Below, piece by piece: positions 5,962-6,046 of a DNA stretch of 6,046 nucleotides. The translations under genes were made by a program, and so were the position numbers. The notes below the pieces were generated by a model. That model did no database searches. It saw only the letters and a list, made by a program, of their open reading frames with translations, and was not told the origin of the DNA. The DNA is taken from positions 1 to 6,046 of the forward strand of contig CAKOKR010000038.1 of NCBI GenBank assembly GCA_934095965.1. Reading direction: 5' to 3'. The stretch comes from an uncultured Bacilli bacterium. GTDB lineage: Bacteria > Bacillota_I > Bacilli_A > RF39 > UBA660. Position 1 is the first letter of the stretch; every line of letters begins with the position of its first letter.

Positions 5962-6046
5962 TGGTGCCCAAGGCCGGACTTGAACCGGCACGAGCTTTAA
6001 CACTCGCAGGATTTTAAGTCCTGTGCGTCTACCTATTCCGCCACTT
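5962..6046 (-). tRNA. tRNA-Leu (anticodon TAA), lacking about four 5' bases
   Basis: Decodes UUA and UUG leucine codons, UUA being frequent in such AT-rich genes. Read on the minus strand, the end of the 5' acceptor strand (AAG) is followed by a D arm with GCG/CGC. The anticodon stem CAGGA/TCCTG surrounds CTTAAAA, with anticodon TAA at 6014-6016. A long variable arm CGAG...CTCG marks the class II form of tRNA-Leu. The T arm is CCGG-TTCAAGT-CCGG. The acceptor 3' strand CTTGGGC, discriminator A and CCA (5962-5964) follow. From the pairing, the four missing bases beyond the window should be GCCC. Confidence 0.96.

Noticed and set aside
1..6046. A genomic island bounded by the two tRNA genes
   Set aside because: No integrase, no repeated tRNA 3' end (attachment-site-like copy) and no change of base composition is visible. 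The flanking tRNAs differ and are probably just neighbours.

Overview
The window is AT-rich DNA from a low-GC Gram-positive-type bacterium, most likely of the Bacilli or Mycoplasmatota (an uncultured gut lineage of the RF39 kind is a guess). The signs are Lys/Asn/Ile-rich proteins, Shine-Dalgarno sites of the AAGGAG type, tRNA genes with encoded CCA, and a UgtP-like GT28 glycosyltransferase. Tryptophan is written as TGG and the ASCH gene ends in TGA, so the standard bacterial code applies rather than the mycoplasma code.

Layout from left to right: the 3' part of tRNA-His(GTG) on + (1-62), a probably bidirectional hairpin terminator (74-107), then protein genes that all lie on the minus strand, and finally a nearly complete tRNA-Leu(TAA) on - (5962-6046). 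Read in the direction of transcription, tRNA-Leu and its terminator (5928-5951) are followed by an M32-family metallocarboxypeptidase (5882-4425) with its own terminator. Next come an extended -10 promoter and a tight four-gene operon: a CmpB-like five-helix membrane protein, a GT28 glycolipid-type glycosyltransferase, a single-module Clp-like AAA+ ATPase, and an ASCH-transglutaminase-like fusion protein. These genes touch or overlap (TAA directly followed by ATG; an 8-bp overlap; a 2-bp gap), and a strong hairpin terminator overlaps the last stop codon.

After that terminator lies a GAF-like/GGDEF gene (821-106) that is broken in the sequence as given. Its first 29 codons and the rest are in different frames, and the GGDEF domain also ends about 30 residues early beside tRNA-His. 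The break sits on a perfect X XXY YYZ heptamer (T TTA AAT) whose -1 shift would restore the frame, so recoding is possible, but a one-base indel in a pseudogene is the simpler reading.

The most unusual content is the pair of genes at the end of the operon. One is a Clp D1-like ATPase with intact ATPase motifs but no N-domain, no second AAA+ ring and no aromatic pore-loop residue. The other joins an RNA-binding-type ASCH domain to a Cys-His-Glu transglutaminase-like domain. Translational coupling suggests they work together, but what they act on cannot be read from the sequence.
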